Shown here: positions 29,205 through 37,831 of the stretch, piece by piece | How positions within the stretch are numbered: position 1 is the stretch's first letter | How the letters are laid out: the number at the start of each line of letters is the position of its first letter | DNA from: Latilactobacillus curvatus JCM 1096 = DSM 20019 | GTDB lineage: Bacteria; Bacillota; Bacilli; Lactobacillales; Lactobacillaceae | Reading direction: 5' to 3' | Assembly (NCBI RefSeq): GCF_004101845.1 | Contig: NZ_CP026116.1 | Location: 1,054,001-1,118,000 of the forward strand | DNA length: 64,000 nt | Notes under the pieces: generated by a model | Database searches by the model: none | What the model saw: the letters and a program-made list of their open reading frames with translations, nothing else | What the model was told of the DNA's origin: nothing | Made by a program: the position numbers and the translations under genes

Positions 29205-30140
29205 TCATTCATTTTGATCGCGCCGACGCGCAATGAAGTCATGAACCTTACCGCGACTGGCGTTAACATGCCCATGCAGTGCTTCTTCAATCACAACATT
29301 CAAGACAGCCCCAACCATCAGAATCGTTGCGGAATAATTCAGCCACAAGAGTAAGATAATCACCGCACCGATTGCACCGTAACTATTCCATGACGTGCCG
29401 AAGTAACGAATATACAATGAGAAGGCTTGTGCAAGAATTAACCAGCCAACCGTTGTCAGTGCTGCCCCTGGCAGAACACTTCGCAATCGCATTTTCACAT
29501 TCGGAACGAAGAAATAGATGAAAATCAGCAGTAGGAACAAGGCGATCCCCGTCACTGGCCATTTTAAACTACTAAAAATATTAACGTATGTCTTAGGAAT
29601 GTTAAAGATTGGGACTAATAATTCCAAAACTTGTTGCCCGAATGTAAAAACAACAATTAAACCGACTAATAATAGAAGTAATAATAATGTACTCCCCAAA
29701 GAAATCAGGCGTTTTAAAACAAAGTTCTGAACTTTTTCAACACGATACGCGCGGTTAATACTATTTTTTAAGGCATTAATCCCCATGCTCGCTGCCCACA
29801 ACGTCCCCAAGATCCCGACGGACAATAAGCCATCATTGCGTTTCTTCAATAGGGACTGCAGAACTGGCATAATCTTGTCGAATATCGTGGGCGGCACCGC
29901 CGTTTGGACGTAATCCGCCACACTCATTACATCTAACTGGAAGTACGGTAAGATGTTCCCGATAACGATTAATAGTGGGAAGATTGATAATAACGAATAA
30001 TATGCGATTACCTTCGAATTATCAGTAATGCTTGCTTCTGATGAACGCAACATCATTAACTTCACCACAGCAATCAACTTCTGCCGTCTGGATAAGTCCT
30101 GTTTTACCACCGGTAACTGGTTTTGATTGTCTACTGTCAT
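29205..30140 (-). CDS. YihY/BrkB family membrane protein
   Basis: A 311-residue protein with about six membrane segments, of the YihY/UPF0761 family (once mislabelled ribonuclease BN). Typical stretches include AYYSLLSIFPLLIVIGNILP, GILGTLWAASMGINAL and WNSYGAIGAVIILLLWL. The function is not established; transport or envelope roles have been proposed. GGAG lies six bases before the ATG. It is monocistronic, with tandem terminators behind it. Confidence 0.92.
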   Translation of the reverse strand: MTVDNQNQLPVVKQDLSRRQKLIAVVKLMMLRSSEASITDNSKVIAYYSLLSIFPLLIVIGNILPYFQLDVMSVADYVQTAVPPTIFDKIMPVLQSLLKKRNDGLLSVGILGTLWAASMGINALKNSINRAYRVEKVQNFVLKRLISLGSTLLLLLLLVGLIVVFTFGQQVLELLVPIFNIPKTYVNIFSSLKWPVTGIALFLLLIFIYFFVPNVKMRLRSVLPGAALTTVGWLILAQAFSLYIRYFGTSWNSYGAIGAVIILLLWLNYSATILMVGAVLNVVIEEALHGHVNASRGKVHDFIARRRDQNE

Positions 30141-30269
30141 ATGTCACTCCAAATTCTCTTTTACACATTAGTCGTTCTACCTGAAAGGCTTATTTTCCCG
30201 ACTTCTTAAGGCATGTTTATCATTTCTATTATACACGAATTAACTATGGGCTAATAGTTTTCTGAAAGC

Positions 30270-30303
30270 AAAAAAAGAAACCTTCTCATTTTAGAGAAGG
30301 TTC
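30270..30303 (-). terminator. Terminator of map
   Basis: An 11-base GAAACCTTCTC arm pairs with GAGAAGGTTC (loop ATTTTA) and is followed by seven T on the minus strand, seven bases after the map stop. Confidence 0.88.
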
Positions 30304-30309
30304 GTGATT

Positions 30310-31107
30310 TTATAGTAAATATTTAGCATCCATTTCTGGATCTTGTGAGGTTAGAATCTTAGGACCATCTTTGGTAATCGCAATTGTGTGTTCATATTGC
30401 GCACATGGTGTGCCATCTGCTGAGACGTAATATTCCCAGTCTTCGCCAGGGACTTCTTTTGACTTGATGTGCCATGTGCCACCTAAGATGACCATTGGTT
30501 CAATTGTGATGGTCATCCCTTCTTTAAGGCGCAAGCCCTTGCCCGCTTCACCGTATGAAGGCACGTTTGGTTGTTCGTGCATCGTTGGTTGAATACCATG
30601 TCCAATCAATTCACGGACGTCACCGTAGCTGTTTTCAACTTCGGTATATTGTTGGATGGCGTGGCCGATATCACCTAGGCGATTGCCGACAACGGCTTGA
30701 TCAATGCCTAAGTAAAGTGCTTTGCGCGTATCGTCCATTAATTTTTGTAATTCTGGTGCGATTTCGCCAACCGCATAAGTCCAGCAAGAATCACTTTCAT
30801 AACCGTCCAAGTTAACGGTCATGTCGACACTGACAATGTCGCCTTCTTTTAGAATTAAGTTCTTCCGTGGAATGGCATGTGCCACTTCTTCATTCACGCA
30901 GACACAAGTTGCGTACTTGTAGCCTTCAAAGCCTTTTTCAGATGCTTTGGCACCGTGTTGTTCGATGTAGTCGTTTGCGAATTCTTCAATTACCCAGCTC
31001 GAAATACCTGGTTTGATGATGTCGCGCAAACCGCGATGAACGCCGGCAATAATGGCGCCAGAAGCAGCCATCCCTTTAATTTCTCGTTCAGATTTTAATG
31101 TAATCAA
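30310..31107 (-). CDS. map: Methionine aminopeptidase, type I
   Basis: It removes the initiator methionine from new proteins. The metal-binding residues are visible: Asp95 (VSVDMTV), Asp106 (GYESDSCWT), His170 (LIGHGIQ) and Glu203 (TIEPMV), with His77 (VAHAIP) as the substrate His. It has 265 residues, normal for type I without extension. It is a single gene with its own terminator. Confidence 0.96.
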   Translation of the reverse strand: MITLKSEREIKGMAASGAIIAGVHRGLRDIIKPGISSWVIEEFANDYIEQHGAKASEKGFEGYKYATCVCVNEEVAHAIPRKNLILKEGDIVSVDMTVNLDGYESDSCWTYAVGEIAPELQKLMDDTRKALYLGIDQAVVGNRLGDIGHAIQQYTEVENSYGDVRELIGHGIQPTMHEQPNVPSYGEAGKGLRLKEGMTITIEPMVILGGTWHIKSKEVPGEDWEYYVSADGTPCAQYEHTIAITKDGPKILTSQDPEMDAKYLL

Positions 31108-31331
31108 AATGAAACCTCCAATATTGTTACCATTGTAGCCTTTAATTGTATCTATTTCTATATTATACGCTATCTGCCATTAAAATGGACGAATCGTCGC
31201 TTTTTAGTTCAATTAACCGTGAAAGAGCCGTTGCACCTTTTCTTAATAAGGGGCTTTTGCTATAATGCCTTATAGTATAATTCGTTAATTGCGGCCACTG
31301 AGCGCCGCGTACGTGAAAGGATGTCCCAATA

Positions 31332-31784
31332 ATGGCAACTGCTAAAGTAGTCTATGCAAGTATGACCGGCAATAACGAGGAAATTGCCGAAATCGTTGAA
31401 GAAGCCCTCGAAAGTTTGAACGTCGACGTTGAAACCACTGAAATCTCTCAAGCAGATCCTGCCGATTTTGAAGACAGCGATATCTGTATCGTCTGCAGCT
31501 ACACCTATGGCGATGATGGCGATCTCCCCGATGAAGCCGTTGATTTCTACGAAGATCTCAAGGATATTGATTTAACTGGTAAAGTCTACGGTGTCTGTGG
31601 CTCCGGTGATACGTTCTACGATGACTTCTGTAAAGTGGTTGATGATTTTGCAGCCGTCTTCGAACAAACCGGCGCAACAAAGGGTTCAGACGTTGTCAAA
31701 GTCGATCTATCAGCAGAAGCAGAAGATATTGAACATCTTGAAAAATTCGTATCAGAGATTGTTGCAAAACAAAGTGCACTATAA
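31332..31784 (+). CDS. Flavodoxin
   Basis: A 150-residue acidic FMN-binding electron carrier. The phosphate loop SMTGNNEEIAE at residues 10-20 and the isoalloxazine loops SYTYGDDGDLPD and CGSGDTFYDDFC are typical of short-chain flavodoxins. GAAAGG lies nine bases upstream of the ATG. Its last codons and stop lie within the first unit of a tandem hairpin repeat array (see 31771-32137), so that array is the 3' untranslated region of this mRNA. Confidence 0.95.
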   Translation: MATAKVVYASMTGNNEEIAEIVEEALESLNVDVETTEISQADPADFEDSDICIVCSYTYGDDGDLPDEAVDFYEDLKDIDLTGKVYGVCGSGDTFYDDFCKVVDDFAAVFEQTGATKGSDVVKVDLSAEAEDIEHLEKFVSEIVAKQSAL

Positions 31785-32137
31785 GCTCGGTCAGTATCCG
31801 AGCACTAACCTAGTCTGGCAAACAGCCAACTTGTTGGCTATTTGCCGGACGTAGCTAGGCACAGGATACTAGCTTATAAAGCACGTTTCAAGTCAGAGTG
31901 CGTTTGAAACGGTTATGCTTTGAGCATTAACTGGATTTGCCGAATAGGTGATGCAATCACCTATTTGGTAAATTTGGTTAAGCGCAGAAGTATGTTTCAA
32001 CAAGCACGTTTCAAGTCAGAGTGCGTTTGAAACGGTTATGCTTTGAGCATTAACTGGATTTGCCGAATAGGTGATGCAATCACCTATTTGGTAAATTTGG
32101 TTAAGCGCAGAAGTATGTTTCAACAAGCACGTTTCAA
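31771..32137 (+). repeat. Three tandem hairpin units after the flavodoxin gene
   Basis: Unit starts (AGTGC) are at 31773, 31897 and 32020, a period of 123-124 bp. Units 2 and 3 are near identical; unit 1 has the same ends and length but a different interior. Each runs AGTGC-arm-centre-arm'-GCACGTTTCAA. The arms pair perfectly: TATAAGCT with AGCTTATA in unit 1, TTGAAAC with GTTTCAA in units 2 and 3. The centre folds again: GGCAAACAGCCAAC with GTTGGCTATTTGCC in unit 1, and AATAGGTGAT with ATCACCTATT in units 2-3. An intrinsic terminator follows at 32150. The spacer from 31785 to 32230 holds no protein gene. Confidence 0.9.
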
Positions 32138-32149
32138 CCAATCTTCCCT

Positions 32150-32189
32150 GGGCCGCGGTTACGTCCCTTTTTACCGCGGCCCTTCTTTT
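32150..32189 (+). terminator. Terminator after the flavodoxin repeat array
   Basis: A GC-rich 10-bp stem (GGGCCGCGGT and ACCGCGGCCC) with a 13-base loop, followed by TTCTTTT. Confidence 0.82.
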
Positions 32190-32230
32190 GGTCTTTTAGA
32201 CCTTAATAAATCAAACTAGGAGCTGTCTTT

Positions 32231-32713
32231 ATGGCTTTCATTAAACGGTTAGTGTTTAAATACCGCGATTTTTTGACCTATACGATTTTTGGTTTTTTAG
32301 CATCGTTGGTTAATATTTTTACTTACTGGGTATTTCGCCACACCATTATTTGGCCGTATTTACTCGCCAATACAATGGCGTGGTTTGTCGCGAATTTATT
32401 TGGCTTTTTTACCAATAAGTCGCTTGTATTCCAATCCAAATACACCACGTTTGGCGCTGTGTGTCGTGAAGTGCTTTCGTTTTTCTTTTTCCGTGGTGTA
32501 TCCTTTTTCTTGGATAACGGTTTGATGATTGTCGCCATCTCCTTCTTAGGGTGGCAGAGTATGACCGCCAAGATTATCGATCAGTTAATTGTCGGCATTG
32601 TCAACTACATCACCACCCGCTACACTTTCAAAAGAACAGAACAACAAATGGTACTCCGGGGGCGGATTCTCCGGCGATACAATGCCATTTTGAAAAGAGG
32701 TCACAATGATTAA
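32231..32713 (+). CDS. GtrA-like membrane protein (first of two)
   Basis: A 160-residue protein with four membrane segments of the GtrA/DPMS1 family, thought to help move lipid-linked sugars across the membrane. The stretch FGFFTNKSLVFQSKYTT and the paired phenylalanines in SFFFFRGVSFFLD are also found in the next gene, so the two are paralogues. TAGGAG precedes the ATG by nine bases. It overlaps the next gene by eight bases. Together with the downstream glycosyltransferase it forms a three-component glycosylation set. Confidence 0.88.
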   Translation: MAFIKRLVFKYRDFLTYTIFGFLASLVNIFTYWVFRHTIIWPYLLANTMAWFVANLFGFFTNKSLVFQSKYTTFGAVCREVLSFFFFRGVSFFLDNGLMIVAISFLGWQSMTAKIIDQLIVGIVNYITTRYTFKRTEQQMVLRGRILRRYNAILKRGHND

Positions 32714-33128
32714 AGCCATTCAACAACTCATTCAAAAATACTGGGAACAATTAATGTACTTGGTCTTTGGTGTCTTAACGACTCTGGTCAACATGGTCGT
32801 TTTCTTCGGATTAGACCACTATACAACTATCAATTATCTCGTCAGCAACACGATTGCCTGGTTCTTATCCGTGCTATTTGCCTTTTTCACCAATAAAACG
32901 TGGGTCTTTCAGTCAAAATATACAACTTTAAAGGACTTTTCCCGCGAGATGGCTAGTTTCTTTTTCTTCCGTGGTATATCATTTATAATGGATACAGCAA
33001 TGATGTTTGTTGGGATTTCCTTATTGGTATGGCCCAACATGCTTGTTAAAGTGCTAGATCAGATTATCGTGATTTTAGCGAACTATGTATTTAGCAAATG
33101 GATTTTCAAAGATACTTCGGAGGATTAA
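32706..33128 (+). CDS. GtrA-like membrane protein (second of two)
   Basis: A 140-residue four-segment GtrA family protein, closely similar in pattern to the preceding one (FAFFTNKTWVFQSKYTT, MASFFFFRGISFIMD). AAAGAGG lies seven bases before the ATG inside the previous gene. Having two GtrA paralogues side by side suggests either a heteromer or separate use with one transferase. Confidence 0.88.
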   Translation: MIKAIQQLIQKYWEQLMYLVFGVLTTLVNMVVFFGLDHYTTINYLVSNTIAWFLSVLFAFFTNKTWVFQSKYTTLKDFSREMASFFFFRGISFIMDTAMMFVGISLLVWPNMLVKVLDQIIVILANYVFSKWIFKDTSED

Positions 33129-33129
33129 G

Positions 33130-34062
33130 ATGACTAAGACGATTTCAATTATTGTACCCTGTTATAACGAGCAAGAATCAATTCCGCTTTTCTACGCAGC
33201 AGTTGAGAAAGTAGCGGCTACTCTAGCCGACCACCGCATCGAATACATCTTCGTTAACGATGGTTCTGCTGATGAAAGCCTGGCGGAAATGCGCGCGTTA
33301 CAGGCACAAGACCCTGAACACGTTCACTACATTTCATTCTCTCGGAACTTCGGTAAAGAGGCTGCCTTGTATGCTGGCTTACAAGCCGCAACTGGCGACT
33401 ACGTTTCAGTGATGGATGTTGACTTACAAGATCCGCCTGAACTATTACCCGAAATGATTCACGGCATTGAAGTCGAAGGCTACGACTGTGTCGGCACTCG
33501 CCGGACAACACGTGCGGGCGAACCCCCCGTTCGTTCGTTCTTCGCTAAACAATTTTACAAGATTATCAACCGAATTTCACAAACTGAAATCGTGGATGGC
33601 GCTCGTGATTATCGCTTGATGACTCGGCAGATGGTCAATGCCATCTTAGAGATGTCTGAATACAACCGCTTTTCAAAAGGGATTTTCAGTTGGGTCGGCT
33701 TTGACACCAAGTACTTAGAATATAAGAACCAAGACCGCGTTGCTGGTCAAACCAGTTGGTCATTCTGGGGACTCTTCAAATATTCATTGGATGGGATTGT
33801 AACTTTCTCAGAAACACCATTAGCCATTGCGTCCTTCGTCGGCTTTTTCTCATTCGTGATTGCCCTGCTTGCATTAATCTTCATCGTTATTCGTGCTTTG
33901 ATTTTTGGTGATCCAACAAACGGTTGGCCATCACTCATTTCAGTTATCCTAATGGTCGGCGGTTTACAACTCCTATGCCTAGGGATTGTCGGCAAATACA
34001 TCGGCAAAATCTACCTAGAAGTTAAAAACAGACCAGTGTATATTGTGAAAGAAAAGAAATAA
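33130..34062 (+). CDS. Undecaprenyl-phosphate glycosyltransferase (GtrB/DPM1-like)
   Basis: A 310-residue GT2 enzyme that makes a lipid-linked monosaccharide on the cytoplasmic side. IIVPCYNEQESIPLFY, VNDGSADES, SRNFGKEAALYAGL and VMDVDLQDPPELLP are the catalytic motifs; two membrane helices follow at about residues 230-255 and 265-290. The ATG at 33130 has GGAGG six bases upstream, 15 codons inside the longest frame. With the two GtrA proteins it probably decorates teichoic acid or polysaccharide. The stop is followed immediately by a hairpin repeat unit. Confidence 0.9.
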   Translation: MTKTISIIVPCYNEQESIPLFYAAVEKVAATLADHRIEYIFVNDGSADESLAEMRALQAQDPEHVHYISFSRNFGKEAALYAGLQAATGDYVSVMDVDLQDPPELLPEMIHGIEVEGYDCVGTRRTTRAGEPPVRSFFAKQFYKIINRISQTEIVDGARDYRLMTRQMVNAILEMSEYNRFSKGIFSWVGFDTKYLEYKNQDRVAGQTSWSFWGLFKYSLDGIVTFSETPLAIASFVGFFSFVIALLALIFIVIRALIFGDPTNGWPSLISVILMVGGLQLLCLGIVGKYIGKIYLEVKNRPVYIVKEKK

Positions 34063-34127
34063 AGTGCGTTTGGTTGCACTTAGCAACTGAGTATTAAGAC
34101 AAAAAACAGTTTGAATCCGCACGTTTA
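34063..34127 (+). repeat. Single short hairpin unit abutting the gtrB-like stop
   Basis: AGTGCG begins on the base after the TAA, and GCACGTTTA closes the unit 65 bases later. Inner pairing is weaker than in the long units (AACTG with CAGTT, plus GGTT near AATCC). A terminator follows seven bases on. Confidence 0.65.
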
Positions 34128-34133
34128 TCTCAT

Positions 34134-34186
34134 CAAAAAAAGCCCTCGCCATTATCAGTCAAAATGATAATGGTCGAGGGCTTTTT
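34134..34186. terminator. Bidirectional terminator between gtrB-like gene and wecB
   Basis: A long stem (AAAAAGCCCTCG and CGAGGGCTTTTT plus an inner CATTATCA/TGATAATG) flanked by A and T runs between converging genes. Confidence 0.92.
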
Positions 34187-34195
34187 CAATGCTCA

Positions 34196-35338
34196 TTATT
34201 TAAACGCTTCTGGTTTTTCTTTTGATTGACCAAAATGATAAGCAATTGCATCTAAAATCCGTTGAGATGCTTGTCCATCACCATATGGATTCTTGGCATG
34301 GGCCATTGCATCATACACAGCTTGGTCATCTAACAGTTCAACCATCGCATCATGAACTTGTTCTGGTTGTGTCCCAACCAACTTCAACGTGCCTGCTTCA
34401 ACCCCTTCAGGGCGTTCAGTTGTGTCCCGTAAGACCAACACAGGTTTGCCTAATGACGGTGCTTCTTCTTGCACACCACCAGAATCAGACATGATGAAGA
34501 AACTCCGTGCAGCTAAGTTGTGGAAATCAACAACATCCAATGGATCGATTAAATGAATCCGTGGGTGATTGCCTAAGATATCTTGCGCTGCTTCTTGCAC
34601 AACAGGGTTCAAATGCACTGGATAGACGATTTCAACATCATCATGGGTTTCAACAACTTGGCGCATTACCTTGAAGACCCGTTTCATTGGTTCACCTTGG
34701 TTTTCACGTCGATGCATTGTTACTAGAATCATTCGTTTGTCAGCATCAACAACATCCAAGATTGAATGATTGTAGTCGCTTTGAACCGTTTGCTTCAATG
34801 CATCAATTGCAGTATTCCCTGTAATATAAATAGCCTTTTGTGGATGATTTTCTTGTAATAAGTTGGCTTCACTTTGACTGGTTGGTGCAAAATAAAGATC
34901 ACTGAGTACATCTGTTAATTGGCGATTCATTTCTTCTGGGAATGGTGAATACTTATCCCAAGTTCTTAGTCCTGCTTCAACATGGCCAATCGCTGTTTGA
35001 TTGTAGAATGCACTAATGCTTGCTGCGAAAGTAGTGGTTGTATCCCCATGAACCAATACGATATCCGGTTTTTCAGTTGCAATCACTTTATCAAGGTTCA
35101 TTAATACGTTACTAGTAATTTCACTAAGTGTTTGTCGTTGTTTCATAACGTCCAAATCGTAATCTGGTTTAATTTTAAAAATTTCAAGCACTTGATCTAA
35201 CATTTGACGATGTTGGGCAGTTACCACCGTCACAGCTTCGAATTCATCTGCGCGTTCTTTCAATGCTAATACTAGCGGCGCCATCTTAATTGCTTCTGGT
35301 CGTGTCCCAAAAACAGTCATTACTTTAATTTTAGACAC
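34196..35338 (-). CDS. wecB: UDP-N-acetylglucosamine 2-epimerase (non-hydrolysing)
   Basis: It interconverts UDP-GlcNAc and UDP-ManNAc, the donor for teichoic acid linkage units and some polysaccharides. GTRPEAIKMAPL at the N-terminus, HGDTTTTFAASISAF, VEAGLRTWDKYSPFPEEMNRQL and DSGGVQEEAPSLGKPVLVLRDTTERPE are the family's motifs. The best start is GTG at 35338 with AGGAGG seven bases upstream; it gives 380 residues. Also named mnaA in Gram-positive bacteria. Confidence 0.95.
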   Translation of the reverse strand: MSKIKVMTVFGTRPEAIKMAPLVLALKERADEFEAVTVVTAQHRQMLDQVLEIFKIKPDYDLDVMKQRQTLSEITSNVLMNLDKVIATEKPDIVLVHGDTTTTFAASISAFYNQTAIGHVEAGLRTWDKYSPFPEEMNRQLTDVLSDLYFAPTSQSEANLLQENHPQKAIYITGNTAIDALKQTVQSDYNHSILDVVDADKRMILVTMHRRENQGEPMKRVFKVMRQVVETHDDVEIVYPVHLNPVVQEAAQDILGNHPRIHLIDPLDVVDFHNLAARSFFIMSDSGGVQEEAPSLGKPVLVLRDTTERPEGVEAGTLKLVGTQPEQVHDAMVELLDDQAVYDAMAHAKNPYGDGQASQRILDAIAYHFGQSKEKPEAFK

Positions 35339-35454
35339 AAATTTGCCTCCTACCATTTAATAAGTTAACACCTCCTATATTACACGTTTTATAAGGGTTT
35401 GCCAATCCATTGCAGTCTTATTCCCTTGAGTCAAATGAATAACAGTCTGAATAT

Positions 35455-35486
35455 TAAAAAGGACGCCTTTTTAGGCGTCTCTTTTT
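35455..35486 (-). terminator. Terminator of the TetR gene
   Basis: A stem of AAAAAGGACGCC with GGCGTCTCTTTTT (two mismatches), whose arm overlaps the stop codon of the regulator gene. Confidence 0.75.
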
Positions 35487-36027
35487 AAAAACATCGCTTC
35501 AACATTCGTTTGAGCATCGCGTCTATTTCTGCGTCACTATAGTGTACCAACTTCGCATTCGTTAGGGTCGCCAAACCCGTAATAATGATCCACGCTTCGT
35601 TAATAATGCGTTCGTGTTCTGACTCACTAACCGTTTTTAACGGTTGATAGTCCTGCAATCTAGTTTGCGTCAATTGCCCCATGAAAAGTTGTGCTTCATC
35701 CTTACCAAAGTGGTTATCAATAAATAACGCACGGTAAAGTTCTGGTTCGATTGTAGCAAAATGAATATAGCCAATCCCGAGATTGACTAAGGCATCATCT
35801 GTTCGTTGTTCTTCACTGACATACCACACCAAACGCGCCTTGGCTTGTTCCAAAATGGCTTGCTTGAGATTGGCCATATTACCGAATTCTAAATAGATGG
35901 GTTGTGTCGAACAGTCTAGTGCCTTGGCAAGGCTGCGCGCTGTAATTGCTTTTAAACCATCCGCTAATACCATTTCGTATGCTTTATCCAGAATTTGCTC
36001 CGCTTTAATCCGTTTTGTCCGTGCCAT
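35485..36027 (-). CDS. TetR family transcriptional regulator
   Basis: A 180-residue protein with an N-terminal helix-turn-helix (residues 8-55: KAEQILDKAYEMVLADGLKAITARSLAKALDCSTQPIYLEF) and a ligand-binding C-terminal half. The ATG of MARTKRIK is chosen: AAGGAG lies eight bases before it, while an in-frame GTG three codons upstream overlaps that site. It is divergent from the M29 aminopeptidase gene with about 160 bases between; a regulatory link is possible but unsupported. Confidence 0.88.
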   Translation of the reverse strand: MARTKRIKAEQILDKAYEMVLADGLKAITARSLAKALDCSTQPIYLEFGNMANLKQAILEQAKARLVWYVSEEQRTDDALVNLGIGYIHFATIEPELYRALFIDNHFGKDEAQLFMGQLTQTRLQDYQPLKTVSESEHERIINEAWIIITGLATLTNAKLVHYSDAEIDAMLKRMLKRCF

Positions 36028-36189
36028 CGTTCCCACTCCTTAACCGATCAATCCGTTTTTCAATATTATCTACTGTCACTCTACCACAAAATTAAATAAC
36101 ATGAAAACGTTTTTATCTGTTTTACGAGTTTTTTAAATCGCCATGTGCTATGATAAACATATTAAATCGCCCTTAAGGAGGAATTTTTG

Positions 36190-37422
36190 ATGACTACTTT
36201 CCAACATAATCTTGAAAAATACGCCGCTTTAGTCGCTAAAACAGGAATTAACGTCCAACCTGGTGATACAGTGGTGCTCCAAATCGCTGTTACGCAAGCT
36301 GAATTCGCCCGTGATATGACAGCTGCTTGCTACGATCTCGGAGCAGCAGAAGTGATCATTAAATGGCAAGATGATGACATCGATCGAATCAATATGCAAC
36401 ACAAAGCCGAAGATCGCCTCGTTAACGTGCCAGACTTCCAGAAACAAGAATACGATTACTGGTTAGCAAATAACGCCAAACGGATTTCGGTGATGTCGAG
36501 CAATCCTGATAACCTTAAGGGCCTCGATGGTGATCGGGTCGCTGCTGTTCAAAAGGCAAACGGTCAAGCAATGCTTAAAGTTCGCCAAGCAACACAAGCC
36601 AACAAAAATAGTTGGATTGTAATTGCCGCAGCTAGTCCCGCTTGGGCAAAGAAAGTCTTTCCTGATATGGACGAACAAGTCGCAACTGATAAGTTATGGA
36701 CAGAGATTTTCAAAACAACCCGAGTAGATAAAGAAGACCCAATCCTTGCTTGGGAACAACATGGTAAGAAACTGCAAGCCAAAGCCGCTGAATTAAACGC
36801 TGCGCAATACAAAGCACTCCATTACACAGCCCCTGGCACTGATCTCACAATTGGGTTACCTGAAAACCACATCTGGATGGGTGGTCCTAGCCGTAGTAGT
36901 GATGGTCGTTCATTCGTCGCTAACATGCCTACTGAGGAAGTTTTCTCAGCAGCTGATGCCAACAACATCGATGGCTACATTTCTTCTACGAAACCATTGA
37001 GTTACGCTGGTAACACACTCAACAACATGCAATTTACTTTTGAAAACGGTAAAGTGGTCAAAGCCACCGCTGAAGAAGGCAACGATGTCTTACAAAAACT
37101 CTTACAAACCGATGCTGGGGTCAAGAGCTTAGGTGAAGTCGCACTTGTACCAGATCCTTCACCAATTTCACAATCAAAGATCACCTTCTACAATACCTTA
37201 TTTGACGAAAATGCTTCAAACCATTTGGCACTCGGCTCTGCTTACGCCTTTTCAATTGAAGGCGGCACAGATATGTCTGAAGAGGAATTAAAAGCAGCTG
37301 GTTTAAACCGAAGTCAAGCCCACGTTGACTTCATGGTCGGTTCCAGTCAAATGAACATCGATGGCTTAACACACGACGGTCAGATTGTCCCCATTTTCAG
37401 AAACGGTGACTGGGCTGACTAA
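36190..37422 (+). CDS. M29 family aminopeptidase (AmpS/PepS-like)
   Basis: A 410-residue metallo-aminopeptidase of the thermophilic-aminopeptidase family, used for peptide breakdown in lactic acid bacteria. Conserved-looking parts are VGLPENHIWMGG-type substrate loop (TIGLPENHIWMGGPSRSSDG), MPTEEVFSAAD with a metal-binding Glu, HLALGSAYAFSIEGG with a His, and the C-terminal HVDFMVGSSQMNIDGLTHDG with His and Asp ligands. AAGGAGG lies eight bases before the ATG; an in-frame TTG just upstream is ignored. It is coupled to a small membrane protein gene downstream. Confidence 0.92.
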   Translation: MTTFQHNLEKYAALVAKTGINVQPGDTVVLQIAVTQAEFARDMTAACYDLGAAEVIIKWQDDDIDRINMQHKAEDRLVNVPDFQKQEYDYWLANNAKRISVMSSNPDNLKGLDGDRVAAVQKANGQAMLKVRQATQANKNSWIVIAAASPAWAKKVFPDMDEQVATDKLWTEIFKTTRVDKEDPILAWEQHGKKLQAKAAELNAAQYKALHYTAPGTDLTIGLPENHIWMGGPSRSSDGRSFVANMPTEEVFSAADANNIDGYISSTKPLSYAGNTLNNMQFTFENGKVVKATAEEGNDVLQKLLQTDAGVKSLGEVALVPDPSPISQSKITFYNTLFDENASNHLALGSAYAFSIEGGTDMSEEELKAAGLNRSQAHVDFMVGSSQMNIDGLTHDGQIVPIFRNGDWAD

Positions 37423-37604
37423 TGATTACATGGCTCATGCTCCTTGGCGTCTGCGTTTGTCTAACCACCTTCTTCATTGGACTAACCGCCTATAGCGCCT
37501 ACCAGAAACAAGCGATTGGTGGTCTAATCATTGTGTGCGTTGCCGGTTTAGTCTTAACCGCAATCACGGCATTCTTCTACTACCAAGCACTGACACATTT
37601 ATAA
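37422..37604 (+). CDS. Small two-helix membrane protein
   Basis: Sixty residues with two hydrophobic segments (about 3-22 and 32-52) and a short polar loop. Its ATG overlaps the stop codon of the aminopeptidase gene (TAATG), so translation is coupled. I recognise no family. A strong terminator follows five bases after the stop. Confidence 0.6.
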   Translation: MITWLMLLGVCVCLTTFFIGLTAYSAYQKQAIGGLIIVCVAGLVLTAITAFFYYQALTHL

Positions 37605-37608
37605 TTCG

Positions 37609-37646
37609 AAAGGGTCGCGACAAAATTTTTTGTTGCGACCCTTTTT
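37609..37646 (+). terminator. Terminator after the aminopeptidase operon
   Basis: A long stem (AAAGGGTCGCGACAAAA with its partner, one wobble) followed by T5 on the plus strand. Confidence 0.92.
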
Positions 37647-37831
37647 GATGTGCTAGACTGTTGGCATACTTTTTGTTCACTATATCATTATTCGTTAGTA
37701 ATAATGATTCGTATGTACTGGTATAACAGGTTTTATACAATGTTTTTGTTGTGAACAATTGCTCAAAAATAATTGATAATCCTTCTCAATTAGCTATAAT
37801 GAAGTTAAATCAACCAGAGGAGTCCGCCATT

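Noticed and set aside
31879-32137. Possible CRISPR array in the flavodoxin spacer
   Set aside because: The units are contiguous tandem copies of about 123 bp with internal hairpins, not 25-40 bp repeats with unique spacers, and no cas gene is present.
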